64,000 nt of DNA from Methanobacteriota archaeon (GTDB lineage: Archaea > Halobacteriota > Methanomicrobia > Methanomicrobiales > Methanomicrobiaceae), in the NCBI GenBank assembly GCA_016841665.1, contig JAENYT010000001.1, forward strand, positions 124,001 through 188,000, read 5' to 3'. Positions within the stretch are counted from its first letter, which is position 1; each line of letters begins with the position of its first letter. The position numbers and the translations under genes were made by a program. The notes under the pieces were generated by a model. The model worked only from the letters and a program-made list of their open reading frames with translations, searched no databases and was not told where the DNA came from. Shown here in pieces: positions 44,373 to 52,075 of the stretch.

Positions 44373-45055
44373 GCCGCCTCCTGTACGTCTTCGATGCGTA
44401 TATTCGCAGGGTGGATTCCCCGCGCGACCGCCCACCTGATATGGAGCGGGGCTGTATCACCCCACACCTCCAGCGCGTGGGGGACAGTGCCATGGTTGAC
44501 GAGCCTTCCCTCCTTCATCTCCCATACGGTGTCAACGGCAGGCAAAATGTATTGCTCATGGGAGAATATGATGGTGATCCCGGCGGTGCGTTCTGCCAGG
44601 CGCCTGCATAGCGTTCGTTTCTGGACACAATCGAGTGAACAAAACGGTTCGTCGAGAATGAGCAGTTCGCTCTTCAATGCGAGAATGCATGCGAGCTCCA
44701 GCCGTTTCAGTTCACCCCGGCTCAATTCGAGGGGCCGAGTGCCAGCTTTTTCGGCAAGATTGACATCTCTGAGCACCGTTGCAGGTTCAAGTCCCCAGGA
44801 CCGCACCTCCTCTTCCACGGTCCAACCGGTCACATGAGATTCGGGAAACTGGAGCGACAGCATTGCCGCATTCATCCCGTCCCGCACCACAGATCCCTCA
44901 TCCGGGGCGATAAGCCCCGCCATGATCAGGGCCAGTGTCGATTTTCCGCTCCCTACTGCACCGGCCACGAAATGGATTCCTCGGCCGAAATCAGCATCGG
45001 CCTCAAGCCGCCAGTCATCCCTTGAGAACCGGATGTCAGCCAGCGTCACCTGCAT
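44354..45055 (-). CDS. ECF transporter ATPase, second copy
   Basis: 233 residues. Walker A VAGAVGSGKSTL, Q-loop LSLQFPESHVTG (the ECF-type QFPE), signature LSRGELKRLELA, Walker B LLILDEPFCSLDC. One glycine of the LSGGE signature is Arg. Start 45055 overlaps the preceding ATPase gene by 10 bases. It likely forms the A/A' heterodimer with its neighbour. Confidence 0.87.
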   Translation of the reverse strand: MQVTLADIRFSRDDWRLEADADFGRGIHFVAGAVGSGKSTLALIMAGLIAPDEGSVVRDGMNAAMLSLQFPESHVTGWTVEEEVRSWGLEPATVLRDVNLAEKAGTRPLELSRGELKRLELACILALKSELLILDEPFCSLDCVQKRTLCRRLAERTAGITIIFSHEQYILPAVDTVWEMKEGRLVNHGTVPHALEVWGDTAPLHIRWAVARGIHPANIRIEDVQEAACRTCD

Positions 45056-45723
45056 TGATCGAGTCTCCAGAGAGGTGGGTAGAAGCATGTCTTCCGCAAC
45101 GCAGAGAAGACGGCGTCAGGGGGGCCGTATGCGCAGATCCTGCCTTGTGCGAGATAGAGCACGTGATCTGCCGCGGCGGCGTGGTGCATGTCCTGTGTGC
45201 AGTACAGCATATAGGGAGCCTGCACCTCTTCCACGAGGTCGTACGTCCGTGCGGCGGTCGCCGCATCGAGGTGGGAATCCGCTTCGTCGATCACCAGCAC
45301 CTGCGGGTGCGTGATCGAGGCGGTTGCCAGAGATACCAGTGCCTTTTCCCCGCCGGAGAGATCGCGCGTGCGTCTTTCGAGCAGGTGGGAGATGGCAAGG
45401 TGTTCCGAGATGCAGGCGACCCGCTCCCTGATGACCGCCTCCTCCACATGGCGAAACCGGAGGGGCGATGCGATCTCGTCCCCGACACGCTCGAAGAGGA
45501 GGTTTCTGTCGGGAAATTCGCAGACCCATCCCACCTCGCAAGAACGGGGCCCTCTCCCGTCGATGAGAACGTTCCCCCGGTGCGGGACTGCAATCCCTGC
45601 ACAGAGTTCGAGCAATGTGGTCTTCCCGCTGCCGTTCGCGCCGATCACCGCGGTCCTTCCCTTTTCGAGGGAAAGGCGGGGTATGGCGAGGATATGATGG
45701 CGGATGCCCTCAAGCTCGATCAT
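45046..45723 (-). CDS. ECF transporter ATPase, first copy
   Basis: 225 residues. Walker A VIGANGSGKTTLLELCAGI, Q-loop-like VGWVCEFPDRNLLFERV, signature DLSGGEKALVSLATA, Walker B VLVIDEADSHLD. Overlaps bioY by 4 bases and the second ATPase by 10. Powers biotin uptake with the T and BioY subunits. Confidence 0.87.
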   Translation of the reverse strand: MIELEGIRHHILAIPRLSLEKGRTAVIGANGSGKTTLLELCAGIAVPHRGNVLIDGRGPRSCEVGWVCEFPDRNLLFERVGDEIASPLRFRHVEEAVIRERVACISEHLAISHLLERRTRDLSGGEKALVSLATASITHPQVLVIDEADSHLDAATAARTYDLVEEVQAPYMLYCTQDMHHAAAADHVLYLAQGRICAYGPPDAVFSALRKTCFYPPLWRLDQCR

Positions 45724-46238
45724 TGCAGCCGCCCTGCGATAATGTATGCTGCCGTTGCTTTCAGTGCGTCACCAGCGAGAAACGGAACAAACCCGATCAT
45801 GAATGCCCCGGGGAGGGTCAGTCCTGGTGACGACACCGCGAGCCAGATCGTTCCAGCGGCAAGAATCATCAGTGCCCCGCATGCCATTCCCGCCCCTCTC
45901 CAGATTGCTGAGGTCCGTTCGTAGGCGATTCCCACGATCACTGCGGCGCCCAGGAATCCGAAAATATATCCTCCCGTCGGGCCGAGCAGAACGCCGGGAC
46001 CGGCGAGGCCGTGGTGAAAGAGGGGGAGGCCGAGCATGCCCAGCAGGATATAGAGGCCGACGGGTATGAACGCGTACCGCTTCAGGACCGCGCCCGAGAG
46101 CAGTACGAAGAGGGTCTGCAGCGTGAAGGGCACCGGGAGAAACGGGATGGTGATCGAGAACCATGAACCGATCGCGATCAGGGCGATCTGTTGCGCGGAC
46201 CGGGAGATGAGGAGGCTGCGCTGTGCATCACCATACAT
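45720..46238 (-). CDS. bioY: Biotin-binding S component BioY
   Basis: 172 residues, six membrane helices. QIALIAIGSWFSITIPFLPVPFTLQTLFVLLSGAVLKRY and LLGPTGGYIFGFLGAAVIVG are the diagnostic BioY motifs. ATG 46238 is preferred over the longer frame from 46346, because the extra 36 codons run through the palindromic operator and promoter and have no homology. First gene of the transporter operon bioY-A-A'-T. Confidence 0.9.
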   Translation of the reverse strand: MYGDAQRSLLISRSAQQIALIAIGSWFSITIPFLPVPFTLQTLFVLLSGAVLKRYAFIPVGLYILLGMLGLPLFHHGLAGPGVLLGPTGGYIFGFLGAAVIVGIAYERTSAIWRGAGMACGALMILAAGTIWLAVSSPGLTLPGAFMIGFVPFLAGDALKATAAYIIAGRLQ

Positions 46239-46267
46239 GTCAACCCATATTTTTTGGATGGTTGACA
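46238..46267 (-). promoter_or_regulatory. BirA-type operator at the bioY promoter
   Basis: TGTCAACC-N14-GGTTGACA, a perfect 8+8 inverted repeat. Spacing and half-sites agree with the BirA signal known across bacteria and archaea (TTGTAAACC-N14/15-GGTTTACAA type). It ends on the start codon of bioY. A TATA-like stretch (ATACTATATTG, about 46266-46276) borders it on the upstream side, so bound repressor would cover the transcription start. The matching BirA with HTH domain is encoded just upstream. Confidence 0.8.
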
Positions 46268-46413
46268 ATATAGTATTTGTTCCACGGAGAGCCCCGTCGG
46301 GATCAAAAGGGTTTGGGTCGGGCACACGGGGAAGCCTTCCGCTCATGAACCTGATTTACGGCTAGTCGCCGTGTGATCCGGAACGCCGGATCCGCGTAAA
46401 AAAGAGATTTGGA

Positions 46414-47397
46414 TCAGATATGGAAACAGTCACCGGCAATGACCCGTTCGATCTTCCCGTTGTCCTTGCGAAGGATGAGGGCGCCGTGCTCGTCGATGTC
46501 GATGGCCTCGCCGTCGAAGCTCTTGCGGAGCGTTTTCACGTGCACGCGGTGATCGAGCGTGAGGGAGAGGCTCTTCCATTCCCTGATGATCGTCTCGTAC
46601 TCCTCGCTCTCAAGCAGGAGATATCGCTGTTCGAATTCCTTTAATACCCGGGCGAGCAGCTTCGGGCGGTTGATCTCATATCCCAGTTCGCTGGAAATCG
46701 AGGTGATGGTCCCGCGAAGCGTAGAAGGCATCTCCTCCAGCGAAACATTGGCATCGATCCCGATGCCGAGCAGGCAGTAGTGGACGGTGTCCGCTTCTGC
46801 GGAGAGCTCGAGGAGGAGCCCGGACACCTTTTTATCGCCGATGTAGATGTCATTCGGCCATTTGATCAATGCGCCGAGATCATATTCCTTCCGAAGGGCT
46901 CTGGCAACCGCGATGGATCCCGCCATGGTGATCATGTGCAGATGCTCGAGGGGGATGTCGGGATTGAGCATGACGGTAATCCAGATGCCGCCGGTCGGGG
47001 AGACCCACGCCCTGCCGAGCCTTCCTACCCCCCCTGTCTGCTCTTCGGCGATGATCACTGTTCCGTGGAACGCAGCAATGTCATCAGCCCCATTGAAGAG
47101 GTCTTTCCCAAACCACGTCGTGGAAGCGAGCGTGTGGTAGTACCGCATGTCCCTGCCGATGAACTTTGTTTTGAGATACCGGCGCACCTCGTAAGGGAGT
47201 ATCCTGTTTGTCCGCTCCACAAGCTCGTATCCTTCGGCGCGAGATGAGGAGATGGAATATCCCATTTCACGCAGTTCATTGATGTGTTTCCAGATCGCCG
47301 ATCGCGTGACCCCGAGCTGGGCGCTCATTGTTTCACCTGAAATTGGCCCATCTGTCCGGTCAAGAATACTGAGTACCTTAAACGCCGCTTCATTCAT
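46414..47397 (-). CDS. birA: Bifunctional biotin-protein ligase / biotin operon repressor BirA
   Basis: 327 residues. N-terminal winged helix about 1-60 (VLSILDRTDGPISGETMSAQLG, then VTRSAIWKHINELREMGY). The ligase domain follows: EEQTGGVGRLGRAWVSPTGGIWITVML (ATP/biotin loop) and IKWPNDIYIGDKKVSGLLLE, then an SH3-like end. It makes biotinyl-AMP and attaches biotin to PycB; with the HTH it should repress bioY. ATG 47397 with AAGG upstream; it overlaps the DUF2111 gene stop at 47403 closely. The 175 bases to bioY contain the operator. Confidence 0.92.
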   Translation of the reverse strand: MNEAAFKVLSILDRTDGPISGETMSAQLGVTRSAIWKHINELREMGYSISSSRAEGYELVERTNRILPYEVRRYLKTKFIGRDMRYYHTLASTTWFGKDLFNGADDIAAFHGTVIIAEEQTGGVGRLGRAWVSPTGGIWITVMLNPDIPLEHLHMITMAGSIAVARALRKEYDLGALIKWPNDIYIGDKKVSGLLLELSAEADTVHYCLLGIGIDANVSLEEMPSTLRGTITSISSELGYEINRPKLLARVLKEFEQRYLLLESEEYETIIREWKSLSLTLDHRVHVKTLRKSFDGEAIDIDEHGALILRKDNGKIERVIAGDCFHI

Positions 47398-47402
47398 GGC
47401 GA

Positions 47403-47825
47403 TTACCTTTTCGAACTGATTCTTTCTTGGGGAAGGGGGCACGGATCCTGCCCGCACACCTGTTTGAGTATCTCTGACTGGTGCTCCATGAGGGTTGCCA
47501 GGTCAAAGATGCCGGTGATATCCACAACTCCGATGGCTCCGAACGCCTCTCCCTCGCGTGTGCGCAGGGGCGCGACAACGACAGGTATGCCCCTGTAGGT
47601 TCCTGATTGTGGCGTCGTTTTGATAACAGTATTTTCGGCAATCACCTGTTCGAGGATCGGGCCCGAGTATTCGGTATCGACCACGTTTCCGTCTTCGATC
47701 CTGAGGCCCGGATAATCCCTCGATCGGGCGGTGACCGGCAATTTATTCAAAAGCTCATGGAGCGCCATACACACCGAAAAAAGGTCCTCTGCTTTTGAAC
47801 TTGCCGAGATGATATGCCCTTCCAT
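47403..47825 (-). CDS. DUF2111 family protein
   Basis: 140 residues, starting MEGHIISASSKAEDLFSVCMALHELLNKLPVTARS, with GPILEQVIAENTVIKTTPQSGTYRGIPVVVAPL and GEAFGAIGVVDITGIFDLATLM, a PAS/GAF-like small-molecule sensor layout. DUF2111 is a methanogen-typical family of unknown function, often near birA. It may share an operon with birA (next start 6 bases after the stop). Confidence 0.8.
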   Translation of the reverse strand: MEGHIISASSKAEDLFSVCMALHELLNKLPVTARSRDYPGLRIEDGNVVDTEYSGPILEQVIAENTVIKTTPQSGTYRGIPVVVAPLRTREGEAFGAIGVVDITGIFDLATLMEHQSEILKQVCGQDPCPLPQERISSKR

Positions 47826-47859
47826 CTGACATGCCTCACAGTTTCAGTGATTTTTCAAT

Positions 47860-48438
47860 CTAAAATAAGGTTTCCTTATCATGCGAACAGAAAGCCCTGA
47901 GAAATGAGCGTGAAGGATATTCGTGCACCGATGTTACAACGATCGTACCCCTGCCCACCTGTTCGTCGAACATGAGCGTTCTTCCCTCGTCCGAGGTGGC
48001 GACGGGGGCGCCCTCATAGCGGGTGAAGAAACCGTCGCATTCCACTGCATTGCAGTCAAAATCCTCCAGTATTGATGCAAAGGGGCTTTCGTGGTTGACG
48101 TCCACCCGTGCAGTGAAGTATTCGTGGGAATACTCGACATCGATGGGAAGCCAGTCATAAGTCCCCGGCCTGCTGCTCATGGCGCCGCAGACCAAAAGAT
48201 TGCCGCCGTGTTCCACAAACGATTTGATCCGTGATGCAGACGCGTTCAATGCGGGAAGAAGCCCCGAATAGTTGGGGTTCCCGAATCCTGTCGGAATGAC
48301 CATGCCCACATACCGTCCCCGGTAGAACGGTGCCGCGATCATGTGGGGGGTCACCGTTTCGCACTGCACACCGCAGTCTTCGATGTAACGGTTGAAGGTG
48401 AGCTCGCAATCCCATGCCAGTCCTGCTTTTCGTTTCAT
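47860..48438 (-). CDS. GATase-like (flavodoxin-fold) protein of unknown function
   Basis: 192 residues. MIAAPFYRGRYVGMVIPTGFGNPNYS, LPALNASASRIKSFVEHGGNLLVCGAM and GTIVVTSVHEYPSRSFLRAFC follow the pattern of class I glutamine-amidotransferase-like or ThuA-like Rossmann domains. No clear nucleophile-elbow Cys-His-Glu triad is seen (the cysteine in LLVCGAM follows a strand but lacks the G-x-C-x-G elbow). Its start overlaps the rtcB stop by 4 bases, so it is cotranslated with RtcB. Function unknown. Confidence 0.65.
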   Translation of the reverse strand: MKRKAGLAWDCELTFNRYIEDCGVQCETVTPHMIAAPFYRGRYVGMVIPTGFGNPNYSGLLPALNASASRIKSFVEHGGNLLVCGAMSSRPGTYDWLPIDVEYSHEYFTARVDVNHESPFASILEDFDCNAVECDGFFTRYEGAPVATSDEGRTLMFDEQVGRGTIVVTSVHEYPSRSFLRAFCSHDKETLF

Positions 48439-49868
48439 CCCTTGATCACTCCAAGCGGCTCAAGCCGCGCGACCACCCTCGACAGCCCGGCCTCATCGAC
48501 AACCCGCACGACCTCGTCGCTCGGTTTGTAGGCCCCGGGGGCTTCCTCCGCGATCACGGCGTTACTGGCCGCCCTGATTACAATATGCTTTTCAGAGAGC
48601 TCCTTTTTCAACGTCGCTCCCTTGAACTGTTTTTTCGCCTTGGTTCTGCTGAGCACGCGTCCCGCACCATGGCAGGTGCTCCCGAAGCTCTTCTCCATTG
48701 CAGTCCGGGTGCCCTTGAGAAGATATGACGAGGTGCCCATACTCCCCGGGATGATCACCGGCTGTCCGATTGCGCGGAACTCCCGGGGCACCTCCGGCCG
48801 ATCCGGCCCGAATGCGCGGGTCGCTCCCTTCCGGTGCACGCAGAGCTCCACCCGTTTTTCATCGACGAGGTGTTCTTCGAATTTGGCAACATTATGGGCG
48901 ACATCGTAAATGAGTTTCATCTCCTCGTAGTCAATCCCGTAGAGCTCGGTGAACACGTTGCGTGCGTTGTGCATGATCATCTGCCGATTTGCCCATGCAT
49001 AGTTCGCGGCTGCAGCCATCGCGGCAAAATATGCCTCTCCCTCCTTGCTCTGCAGCGGGGCGCAGGCAAGCTGGCGATCGGGAAGATCGATCTGATACTT
49101 TTTCGTCGACGACTCAAGCGTCTTGAGATGATCGGTGCAGACCTGGTGGCCGAGACCGCGCGATCCGCAATGGATCATCATGCAGATCTGCCCCTCAGCG
49201 ATGCCGAAGGTTTCTGCCGCCTCAGCGTCAAGGATCTCCCGCGCCGCCTGAATCTCCAGAAAATGGTTGCCCGAACCGAGTGTTCCGCACTGGGGTATCC
49301 CGCGCTGTATCGCTTTCTCGCTGACGTGAGCGGTATCTGCTTCCTCCATCCTCCCGCCCTGCTCGCAGTGCACAAGGTCCTCCCGCATGCCGTATCCATG
49401 CTCCACGGCCCATGATGCGCCTTCGATCAGCACCTTCTCCAGTTCGGAGATGGAGAGTTTATGCGAAGTACGTGCCCCGACCCCGGTCGGAACTGCCCGA
49501 AAGAGGCGTTCGATCAATTCCCTGCGATTGTCGAAGTCCTCTTCCCGAAGCGGGGTCGTGACCAGTCTGACCCCGCAATTGATGTCAAATCCCACTCCGC
49601 CGGGGGAAATCACCCCGTTGTCGAGGGAAAAGGCCGCAACACCACCGATGGGAAACCCGTATCCCCAGTGGATATCCGGCATTGCGAGCGCGTATTTCAC
49701 GATACCAGGCATTGTTGCAACGTTTGCCAGCTGCTGGATCGCCCCCTCATCGACCTCGGCCGCAAGGCGATCCGAGAGGAAAAATTTTCCCGGCACTTTC
49801 ATATGCGGTGTGTAGCCGATGGGTATTTCCCACTCAACACCGCCCAGTTTTCTCAAATCCTCCAGCAT
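48435..49868 (-). CDS. rtcB: RNA-splicing ligase RtcB
   Basis: 477 residues, full family length, no intein. GGVGFDINCGVRLV binds manganese, MIHCGSRGLGHQVCTDHLK and SCHGAGRVLSRTKAKKQF (with the guanylylated His) are catalytic. Joins tRNA halves after intron removal, and repairs RNA with 2',3'-cyclic phosphates, using GTP. ATG 49868 is preferred to GTG 49874 because GAGGTG-AGGTG lies upstream. Operon with archease 12 bases upstream. The window also holds a tRNA needing this enzyme (40289-40399). Confidence 0.95.
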   Translation of the reverse strand: MLEDLRKLGGVEWEIPIGYTPHMKVPGKFFLSDRLAAEVDEGAIQQLANVATMPGIVKYALAMPDIHWGYGFPIGGVAAFSLDNGVISPGGVGFDINCGVRLVTTPLREEDFDNRRELIERLFRAVPTGVGARTSHKLSISELEKVLIEGASWAVEHGYGMREDLVHCEQGGRMEEADTAHVSEKAIQRGIPQCGTLGSGNHFLEIQAAREILDAEAAETFGIAEGQICMMIHCGSRGLGHQVCTDHLKTLESSTKKYQIDLPDRQLACAPLQSKEGEAYFAAMAAAANYAWANRQMIMHNARNVFTELYGIDYEEMKLIYDVAHNVAKFEEHLVDEKRVELCVHRKGATRAFGPDRPEVPREFRAIGQPVIIPGSMGTSSYLLKGTRTAMEKSFGSTCHGAGRVLSRTKAKKQFKGATLKKELSEKHIVIRAASNAVIAEEAPGAYKPSDEVVRVVDEAGLSRVVARLEPLGVIKG

Positions 49869-49880
49869 CCGCACCTCACC

Positions 49881-50291
49881 TCACACATCAAAAAGGATTT
49901 CCACGCGATAGCGATGGTCCTGGTCTTCCCGTATATGAAGGCCGTAATAAGAGATACCCTTGATTTCAGTGCCTCCCGCATGAACATCCGGATCAAATAG
50001 CTCTCCGTATACCGTCGCCTGAAGTGTCGGTCCCGAGATAGAGACCTCAATGTCGGAAAACACAAGGTTGTCGACTTCGGCCATAAAAAGCAGTTCCGAG
50101 AGAAAATCATGAAGGAGTGCATCCATGTCCGCAGCTTCCAGCGAGAGTTTGCGCATGACAGATCTCCCCTCTCTTTGCTCGTGCATAAAGGAAAACATCG
50201 CGTTTGCTGATTCGGCAAAAAGATGCTCGAGGCTTGATGCGCTCACCCGGACAAGGATATCAGCCGTGTGCTCCAGTTCAGTAAACGGCAT
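49881..50291 (-). CDS. Archease, RtcB activator
   Basis: 136 residues. MPFTELEHTADILVRVSASSLEHLFAESANAMFSFM and LEAADMDALLHDFLSELLFMAEVDNLVFSD match archease, with the metal-binding HTAD and the late DVHAGGTEIKGISYYGLHI. Archease drives RtcB turnover through its guanylylation step. ATG 50291 gives the conserved start; an in-frame GTG at 50306 overlaps the likely ribosome site AGGTGGG. Confidence 0.93.
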   Translation of the reverse strand: MPFTELEHTADILVRVSASSLEHLFAESANAMFSFMHEQREGRSVMRKLSLEAADMDALLHDFLSELLFMAEVDNLVFSDIEVSISGPTLQATVYGELFDPDVHAGGTEIKGISYYGLHIREDQDHRYRVEILFDV

Positions 50292-50306
50292 AGAATGTCG
50301 ACCCAC

Positions 50307-50573
50307 CTAATACATACAGAAATGGGGGATCATATCTGCGTGTATTCGATCCAGGAACCGTGCCTGGTATATCGAGACATAGATGGTGCGATCATCAATA
50401 TATATTTCGGTATCTGTTGATTTCGGCGGTTTTATTGTGGTGGGAAGGAGAATCGGGCCTCCGCAGGAGGTACATACACGGAAATCACATTTCCTCTCGA
50501 GAATGTACGACCTGACCTCGTCATCGATGGAGACGGTGTGCGGCGGGGACTTATGTCCGCGGTAGGTATGCAT
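50307..50573 (-). CDS. Small CxxC protein upstream of archease
   Basis: 88 residues: HTVSIDDEVRSYILERKCDFRVCTSCGGPILLPTTIKPPKSTDTEIYIDDRTIYVSIYQARFLDRIHADMIPHFCMY. Cysteines in CDFRVCTSC and one near the C-terminus could bind a metal. I do not recognise the family. It ends where the archease frame begins, so it likely belongs to the archease-rtcB operon and may help RNA ligation or metal supply. Confidence 0.6.
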   Translation of the reverse strand: MHTYRGHKSPPHTVSIDDEVRSYILERKCDFRVCTSCGGPILLPTTIKPPKSTDTEIYIDDRTIYVSIYQARFLDRIHADMIPHFCMY

Positions 50574-50626
50574 TGCTGTGAATTAATTGAAAAGGAAAGT
50601 AAAAAAGAATTTTTGTTCACGGATGT

Positions 50627-50941
50627 TCACGCGGGATCGACGAGTTTGGTGACGATGTCTTTGTACTGCTCCTTCAGCTCATATTGTGTATTGACATTGT
50701 CCTTGTCTTTTCTGACATGTAATATTCCGATTTTTGAGGCGATGATACCCACCATCGATGCGATCGAATGGTAGCTGGTAGTATACCGCCCCTTTAAATT
50801 TTCATAGATCTCGGCCACCCTCAGAGATTTTATTTCCAAAAATAACTTCAGCAGCTCATGCCGAATGCCGGTCTTATCCCTGGAGAGATATTTTTTCAGA
50901 CGGGATTCGATCTCTTTTTTCAGATCTGCCGGCGATCTCAT
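50627..50941 (-). CDS. DUF2551 family (winged-helix-like) protein
   Basis: 104 residues: LKKEIESRLKKYLSRDKTGIRHELLKLFLEIKSLRVAEIYENLKGRYTTSYHSIASMVGIIASKIGILHV, a helical pattern consistent with a small winged-helix domain. DUF2551 is known from methanogens without a defined role. Possibly a regulator. The next 270 bases to secF hold no visible gene. Confidence 0.78.
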   Translation of the reverse strand: MRSPADLKKEIESRLKKYLSRDKTGIRHELLKLFLEIKSLRVAEIYENLKGRYTTSYHSIASMVGIIASKIGILHVRKDKDNVNTQYELKEQYKDIVTKLVDPA

Positions 50942-51214
50942 ATGTCGCTGTTTCGTAGAATTTTATTTATATTTTTTCATTTATTCCCCAAAAAAACTGT
51001 TTTAAGCCATTTGCTGGAGAAAGCGGTTAAAAAAGCCTCCGGTTTGCATCTGCGGGGCCGCATCGGCTCGCGGAACGAAGGCACTTGCGCATTGTGCGGT
51101 GCATGGTTGCGTATAACCCGCGCTTTGGGGAATTCATGTCATTTAAGCCAATTTCCGCCATTTTTACCCTGCGGTTACCGATCATTTAAACTGGTGTAGG
51201 TGCACCATTAGTAC

Positions 51215-52075
51215 ATGGGATTTTTCACCTACGATATCAGTAAATATCCCCCCGCGCACATGGTTGCGCTCCCCATTGTGCTCCTGGGGTTATCTCTCAT
51301 ATTTCTCTCGTTCAACACCCTCACCACCGGGTTGCCGGTCGACCCGGGGATCGATTTTGCCGGAGGTGTCGGGGTAACGGTATTTACCCCGGACAGCAAA
51401 GAGGGGATTGAAGAATATTTTGCCGGGTTCCCACTTCTCAGTGTCGGGGAAAGTATAAACGACGGAAAATACCTGGTTTTTGAACAGCTCGACGAAGAGC
51501 AGTTCAGGGCATTGACGGCCAGAATAGAGGAGCGATACCCCGATGCAGGAATTGATCAGATCGGCGAAACATTCGGCAAAACGCTCCAGTCACAGGCACT
51601 CCTCGCTCTTCTTTTTTCGTTTGCCGGGATGTCTGTGGTAGTATTTGTTGCATTCAGGACGGTAATCCCCTCCATCGCCGTCGTGCTCTCTGCATTCTCG
51701 GATATCGTAATTACTGCAGCATTCATGAACGTACTCGGCATCTCCCTCACACTGGGCACTACCGCCGCCCTTCTCATGCTGATAGGCTATTCGGTGGACA
51801 GCGATATCCTGCTCACCTCGAAACTCCTGAAACGAAAGGGAAAACTGGATGAAAAACTGGAGGGCGCCTTCAGGACAGGGGTAATCATGACCACCACCAC
51901 ACTTACCGCCGTGGCGGCGATGTTTGTGGTCTCGAGCATCGGGCAGATCATCATCATCAGGGATATATCGGTGGTCCTTCTAATCGGGCTGGTCGTCGAC
52001 CTCATGAATACCTGGATGCTCAATTCCGGCCTGCTGAAGTGGTACCTGACAGCCTCGAAGGGAGGTGTGAAATGA
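51215..52075 (+). CDS. secF: Protein-export membrane protein SecF
   Basis: 286 residues. N-terminal helix, a short periplasmic-like domain starting PVDPGIDFAGGVGVTVFTPD (family FxGG motif), then five helices with VVFVAFRTVIPSIAVVLSAFSDIVITAAFMNVLG, LTLGTTAALLMLIGYSVDSDILLTSKL and the conserved TTTLTAVAAMF. Uses the ion gradient with SecD to assist secretion. Archaeal order secF-secD; overlaps secD by 4 bases. Confidence 0.94.
   Translation: MGFFTYDISKYPPAHMVALPIVLLGLSLIFLSFNTLTTGLPVDPGIDFAGGVGVTVFTPDSKEGIEEYFAGFPLLSVGESINDGKYLVFEQLDEEQFRALTARIEERYPDAGIDQIGETFGKTLQSQALLALLFSFAGMSVVVFVAFRTVIPSIAVVLSAFSDIVITAAFMNVLGISLTLGTTAALLMLIGYSVDSDILLTSKLLKRKGKLDEKLEGAFRTGVIMTTTTLTAVAAMFVVSSIGQIIIIRDISVVLLIGLVVDLMNTWMLNSGLLKWYLTASKGGVK

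Noticed and set aside
50627-51214. Search for a small RNA between DUF2551 and secF
   Set aside because: The 270-base gap has A/T-rich parts and some repeats of GC-rich words, but I could not build a stable, recognisable RNA fold.
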